Shown: positions 29,250 through 32,095 of the stretch, one piece after another | Layout: each line of letters opens with the position of its first letter | Numbering within the stretch: the stretch's first letter is position 1 | Source: Streptococcus suis | GTDB taxonomy: Bacteria > Bacillota > Bacilli > Lactobacillales > Streptococcaceae | Direction of reading: 5' to 3' | DNA: 32,095 bases | NCBI RefSeq assembly: GCF_019794555.1 | Contig: NZ_JAIMEP010000022.1 | Location: 1 to 32,095, forward strand | Translations under genes and position numbers: made by a program | Notes under the pieces: generated by a model | What the model was told of the DNA's origin: nothing | The model's database searches: none | Seen by the model: only the letters and a program-made list of their open reading frames with translations

Positions 29250-29298
29250 TAGGTATTTTTAAAGACCTGTTATAGTCTATCTTTATATCAAATACCTA
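29250..29298. promoter_or_regulatory. Nested inverted repeat upstream of the SAM hydrolase promoter
   Basis: TAGGTATTT (29250-29258) and AAATACCTA (29290-29298) are perfect 9-bp inverted repeats. Inside, AAAGAC and GTCT-A-TCTTT form a second imperfect pair around CTGTTATA. It ends one base from the -35 box and has no T-run, so a protein-binding operator is the best guess. Confidence 0.5.
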
Positions 29299-29333
29299 AT
29301 TCTATCAATTTTTCTCAAAATCACAAAGAATTC

Positions 29334-29392
29334 CGCCTACCGTCAGTTCCAATCTCCAACCTTTTAATAAAAATGACTGTCCCCTGGAATTT
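29334..29392. repeat. Unexplained repeat, copy A (left of IS630)
   Basis: This begins GCCTACCGTCAGTTCCAA and ends GTCCCCTGGAATTT. It matches copy B (about 30422-30480) at roughly 54 of 58 positions by eye. Its hairpin arm is degenerate compared with B and C. Confidence 0.6.
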
Positions 29393-29401
29393 CTACCCTT
29401 T

Positions 29402-30301
29402 TATAGTTAATTGAAACAAGAGCAGGACAAAACTGCCTCAATAAAAGTATCGCAATTTGGCAATACTTTTCTGAGGTGTTTTTTAATTTGAGCCCATGTT
29501 TTCTCAATGGGATTATACTCAGGTGAGCAAGGAGGAAGCGGTAAAAGTCTATGACCCTGCTCCTTGCATAACTCTTTTAGCTTACTCATCCGATGAAACC
29601 TTGCATTGTCCATAATGATAACAGATGGTCTATCTAAAGTGGGTAGTAAGAATGTTTTAAACCAAGCTTCGAAAAAGTCACTAGTCATGGTTTCTTTGTA
29701 GGTCATTGGGGCTATAATCTCACCGTTTATAAGACCTGCGACTAAAGATAGCCGCTGGAATCTTCTTCCAGAGACCTGACCTGTGATCAACTGACCTTTC
29801 AAAGAGCGACCATATTCTCGATGAAAATATGTCTCAAACCCTGTCTCGTCAATATAAACAGGTGTCATGTGACTTAAGTTATTAAATTCTTTTAGGAACT
29901 GATTTACTTTCTCAGGGTCTTGTTCATAGTAGGTACAGCTCTTTTTTTTCGAGTATATCCCATAGCTTTGAGAGCGTAATGAATAGCTGTTGGATGACAG
30001 CCAAATTCAGAAGCTATTTCAGTCAAAAAAGCATCTGGATGAGCTTCAAGATAGTTCTTTAATTTTTCTCTATCAACTTTTCTTGGTTTGGTTCCCTTAA
30101 CTTGGTGATGAAGCTCGCCTGTACTCTCCATTAATTTTAGCCATTGATAGATGGTGTTGCGTGAAATATCGAAAACAACAGATGCTTCAGTAATACTGCC
30201 TGTTTTCTCACAGTATGCGAGAACTTTTTTACGAAAATCTAATGAATATGCCATAAATACATTATACCACAAATGTACTACTTTTGTTTCATTTTACTAT
30301 A
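29402..30301 (-). mobile_element. IS630-family insertion sequence (IS630-Spn1-like), near 0.9 kb
   Basis: Terminal inverted repeats are clear: the left end TATAGTTAATTGAAACAAGA and the right end, reversed, TATAGTAAAATGAAACAAAA continue to match into AG-AG-ACA. A TA dinucleotide at each edge (29402-29403 and 30300-30301) fits the TA target duplication of the IS630/mariner group. One transposase in two overlapping frames fills the element. Confidence 0.88.
29407..30254 (-). CDS. IS630 transposase, two frames joined by -1 frameshift
   Basis: Frame 1 (30254 down to 29904) encodes about 115 residues with two helix-turn-helix units: MAYSLDFRKK, ISRNTIYQWLK, then HPTAIHYALKAMGYTRKK. Frame 2 ends at 29407 and encodes the DDE catalytic part: YIDETGFETYF with the first Asp, VIIMDNARFHR with the second, and SPEYNPIEKTWAQIK with the Glu. 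They meet at an A8 run (29942-29949) after CG. Slipping back one base there makes frame 1 continue as KKKSCTYYEQDPEKVNQF into frame 2 without a stop. This is the known IS630-type programmed frameshift, so I treat it as one working gene. The start MAYSL is preferred over an ATG-like start six codons upstream. Confidence 0.85.
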
Positions 30302-30410
30302 GTATAAAAAAAGTGCTACTATTTTTTTAGATAAAATGAGAGAACGAATTTCGTCCTCTCTAGGTGTTAGCTTTTCATCTACCCACTACAGTTGACAAAG
30401 AGCCTAGATA

Positions 30411-30480
30411 AAAAGAAAACTGCCTACTGGCAGTTCCAATCTCCAGCCTTTTAATAAAAATGACTGTCCCCCGGAATTTT
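30411..30480. repeat. Unexplained repeat, copy B
   Basis: On the minus strand this reads as a conserved ~45-base segment (ending AAAGGCTGGAGATTGGAAC) leading into the hairpin AACTGCC-AGTA-GGCAGTT and the T-run TTTTCTTTTT, so it has the form of a terminator or of the 3' end of a small RNA. It lies right of the IS630 element. Confidence 0.6.
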
Positions 30481-30486
30481 GAGTAT

Positions 30487-30552
30487 AAAGAAAACTGCCT
30501 GCCGGCAGTTCCAATCTCCAACCTTTTAAGCCAAAAATTGTCCTTATGGACA
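30487..30552. repeat. Unexplained repeat, copy C (partial)
   Basis: On the minus strand TTAAAAGGTTGGAGATTGG leads into AACTGCC-GGCA-GGCAGTT and TTTTCTTTA, matching copy B over about 40 bases. The upstream part differs and forms its own hairpin, TGTCC-ATAA-GGACA (30539-30552). Copies B and C lie head to tail. Confidence 0.55.
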
Positions 30553-30601
30553 GCTGAAAATAAAGAAGAGGCTGGGCAAAAACTAGCTTCTCACAATAAA
30601 A

Positions 30602-30634
30602 AAACGAGCAATTCCAATTAGGAGTTGCTCGTTT
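30602..30634. terminator. Hairpin before the IS1182 transposase
   Basis: AACGAGCAA and TTGCTCGTT pair perfectly, with TCC/GGA continuing inside around AATTA, and A/T runs flank both sides. It probably blocks transcription entering the element. Confidence 0.7.
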
Positions 30635-30654
30635 TCCACTTCATGCTTTATAAT
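30625..30654 (+). promoter_or_regulatory. Promoter of the IS1182 transposase
   Basis: TTGCTC (30625-30630), 18-bp spacer, TATAAT (30649-30654). The -35 lies in the 3' arm of the hairpin, so folding or read-through could compete with it. Confidence 0.6.
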
Positions 30655-30683
30655 TATAATAACGACAAAACAACTAGAAAGTC

Positions 30684-32095
30684 ATGAAAATGTATAAACA
30701 GTATAACACAAATCAGCTTAGTTTGGAATTAAATATTGCTTGGGACTTACCTACTACACATGAGGTACGTCTGATTAGTCAGTTTGTGGATACCATTCCT
30801 CAATCCGTTCTACTGGAAGAAACTTCCCACACAGGTCGTCCAGCCTTTCATCCAGCTATGTTGCTTAAAATGACACTGTTCGCCTATGCTCGTCAGGTAT
30901 TCTCTGGTCGGAAAATCGTTCAAATGAATGAAGAAGTTATTCCTATGAAATGGCTGAGTCAGGATACCTATGTCTGTTATCGGACCATAAATAGCTTTCG
31001 GGCTAGCACACATGCCAATCAGCTCATCAAAACTGCCTTCATCTACTTCACCCTCCTCCTCAGAGAGAATGGATTGATTGAAGATGAGGCTCTCTTCATT
31101 GACGGGACTAAGGTAGAAGCTGATGCCAACAAGTATTCTTTCACGTGGAAAAAGGCCGTTGAACGCTATGAAGATGCCTTGAATGGAAACATTTCTGCCC
31201 TTTATGACAAACTAGTTCAAGAAGGGGTGAATACTGCCTTGTCCAAGGAAGAATGCCTCACTAGCGAGGGGCTCAAACAACTCCTACAAGAAACCGAACA
31301 AGTATTGGACGAGGTGGAAGAAGCTATCTCACAAGAGCCTAAAGTCATCAAAGGTGGCTCTGCCAACAAACAGAAACGAAGAAGAATTAAAAAACTAAAG
31401 AGAAAGTTGAAAGAGGATTTTCTTGTTCGGAAACAGAAGTACGAACGAGATAAGCAGATTCTACAAGAGCGAAATTCCTATTCTAAAACGGATCACGATG
31501 CAACATTCATGCGAATGAAAGAAGATCATATGAAGAACGGTCAGCTCAAACCAGGCTACAACCTACAACTTGGCACAAACAGCCAGTTTGCCTTAGCTTA
31601 CGGATTGTATCCGAATCCAACTGACACTCGTACACTCAAGCCTTTTCTTCAATCCATCCAAACCTTAGAACTCTTTCAACACATTGTCGCGGATGCAGGT
31701 TATGGTAGTGAAGAAAATTATAGCTTTATCGTTGATGACCTGGAGAAAACACCTCTGATTCCTTACGGAACTTATCAGAAAGAGCAGAAGAAAAGCTATA
31801 AGAAGAGTGATGCCAATCCTGAAAACTGGACCTATCTAGAAGATTCTGATCAGTGGATAAAGCCAGATGGGGTTGTGTATTCATTCAAGAATTATTCACG
31901 AAGAACGGATAAGTATGGATTTGAGAGAGATATTAAGATTTACGAAGCTGATCCAGTACAAGCTAGTGAGGAATTAGACCAATTAGCACGGACGGAAAAA
32001 GGAAATCTCAAACAAATTCAGTATAATCCTACGTGGAACTATTTCAAGAACTTAGTCAAAGATGAATTGACAAGTAAAGTGGGAACCCGCATTTA
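30684..32095 (+). CDS. IS1182-family transposase, C-terminus beyond window
   Basis: An open frame of 470 codons without a stop runs to the window end. The N-terminal part (YNTNQLSLELNIAW, GRPAFHPAMLLKM, SFRASTHANQLI) is the helical DNA-binding region of IS1182 transposases, and the catalytic fold has FIDGTKVEADANKY with the first Asp and VADAGYGSEENY with the second; the Glu lies further on. A long Lys/Glu-rich helix (about residues 180-250) separates them. The ATG at 30684 or 30690 can start it; the ribosome site (AGAAAG) is weak in either case. No frameshift or internal stop is seen, so the visible part looks intact. The frame is absent from lists of closed ORFs because it has no stop here. 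Confidence 0.88.
   Translation, partial: MKMYKQYNTNQLSLELNIAWDLPTTHEVRLISQFVDTIPQSVLLEETSHTGRPAFHPAMLLKMTLFAYARQVFSGRKIVQMNEEVIPMKWLSQDTYVCYRTINSFRASTHANQLIKTAFIYFTLLLRENGLIEDEALFIDGTKVEADANKYSFTWKKAVERYEDALNGNISALYDKLVQEGVNTALSKEECLTSEGLKQLLQETEQVLDEVEEAISQEPKVIKGGSANKQKRRRIKKLKRKLKEDFLVRKQKYERDKQILQERNSYSKTDHDATFMRMKEDHMKNGQLKPGYNLQLGTNSQFALAYGLYPNPTDTRTLKPFLQSIQTLELFQHIVADAGYGSEENYSFIVDDLEKTPLIPYGTYQKEQKKSYKKSDANPENWTYLEDSDQWIKPDGVVYSFKNYSRRTDKYGFERDIKIYEADPVQASEELDQLARTEKGNLKQIQYNPTWNYFKNLVKDELTSKVGTRI

Larger units (their letters stand above)
30569..32095 (+). mobile_element. IS1182-family insertion sequence, right end cut by window
   Basis: The left boundary is placed at GGCTGGGCAAAAACTAGC, which looks like an IS1182-type end followed by a strong hairpin, a promoter and the transposase gene. 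The right inverted repeat is outside the window, so the exact limits are not proved. The 30302-30568 stretch between it and IS630 has no gene, only repeats and a GAGAG-CTCTC hairpin near 30338-30360. Confidence 0.75.

Noticed and set aside
29193..29260. SAM or preQ1 riboswitch before the SAM hydrolase
   Set aside because: The promoter leaves only about 20 untranslated bases, and no riboswitch core is seen.
29868..29904. IS630 transposase as a pseudogene split by a frameshift
   Set aside because: The frames join at an A8 slippery run as in the known IS630-type programmed frameshift, and the catalytic residues are all present.

Overview
This 32.1 kb window is AT-rich Gram-positive chromosome that fits a Streptococcus, most likely Streptococcus suis or a near relative. 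The evidence is gene content and order: rny, gmk, rpoZ, priA, fmt, rsmB, a PP2C phosphatase, a PASTA kinase and liaFSR in one direction, and mapZ, rnpB, gpsB and ypsA divergent from recU and pbp1a. The HAD-cyclophilin fusion, the streptococcal IS630 and IS1182 elements and sigma-70-like promoters agree. The species call is inference from protein likeness; no database search was run.

Layout. Positions 1-116 are the 5' end of a group IIC-type intron on the minus strand, placed directly after a terminator. From 141 to 9409 (minus strand) are an S1-domain regulator (cvfD), a HAD-cyclophilin fusion, the envelope-stress system liaF-liaS-liaR, the Ser/Thr kinase and phosphatase pair stkP-phpP, rsmB and fmt. 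From 9572 to 14942 (minus) are priA, rpoZ, gmk and rny. luxS (plus) diverges from rny. From 15.9 to 19.9 kb (minus) are mapZ, an rRNA methyltransferase, the RNase P RNA gene rnpB, gpsB and ypsA. recU, pbp1a and rsmG follow on the plus strand. From 23.6 to 29.2 kb (minus) are a cold-shock gene, the T and A components of an ECF transporter, trhO, the ECF S component and a SAM-hydrolysing enzyme. The right end (29.3-32.1 kb) is an insertion zone: a near-complete IS630 element using a -1 frameshift, three copies of an unexplained repeat, and an IS1182-family element running off the edge.

How the genes work together. Much of the window serves division and wall synthesis. StkP (removed phosphates by PhpP) is known in pneumococcus to phosphorylate MapZ and to depend on GpsB; GpsB in turn organises class A PBPs such as PBP1a; LiaFSR senses envelope damage. 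The 24-29 kb block looks like a methionine/adenosine-type salvage module: a SAM hydrolase and an ECF S component in one operon, with the dedicated ATPase and T protein in a separate unit beyond trhO.

The window is mainly core genome. The less ordinary signals are the group IIC intron end, a 19-bp palindrome before priA, a 14-bp direct repeat around a structured spacer between rny and gmk, a probable leaderless ECF ATPase mRNA, a nested dyad before the SAM hydrolase, and the repeat family around the IS630 element. I found no CRISPR array, defence island, prophage or tRNA.
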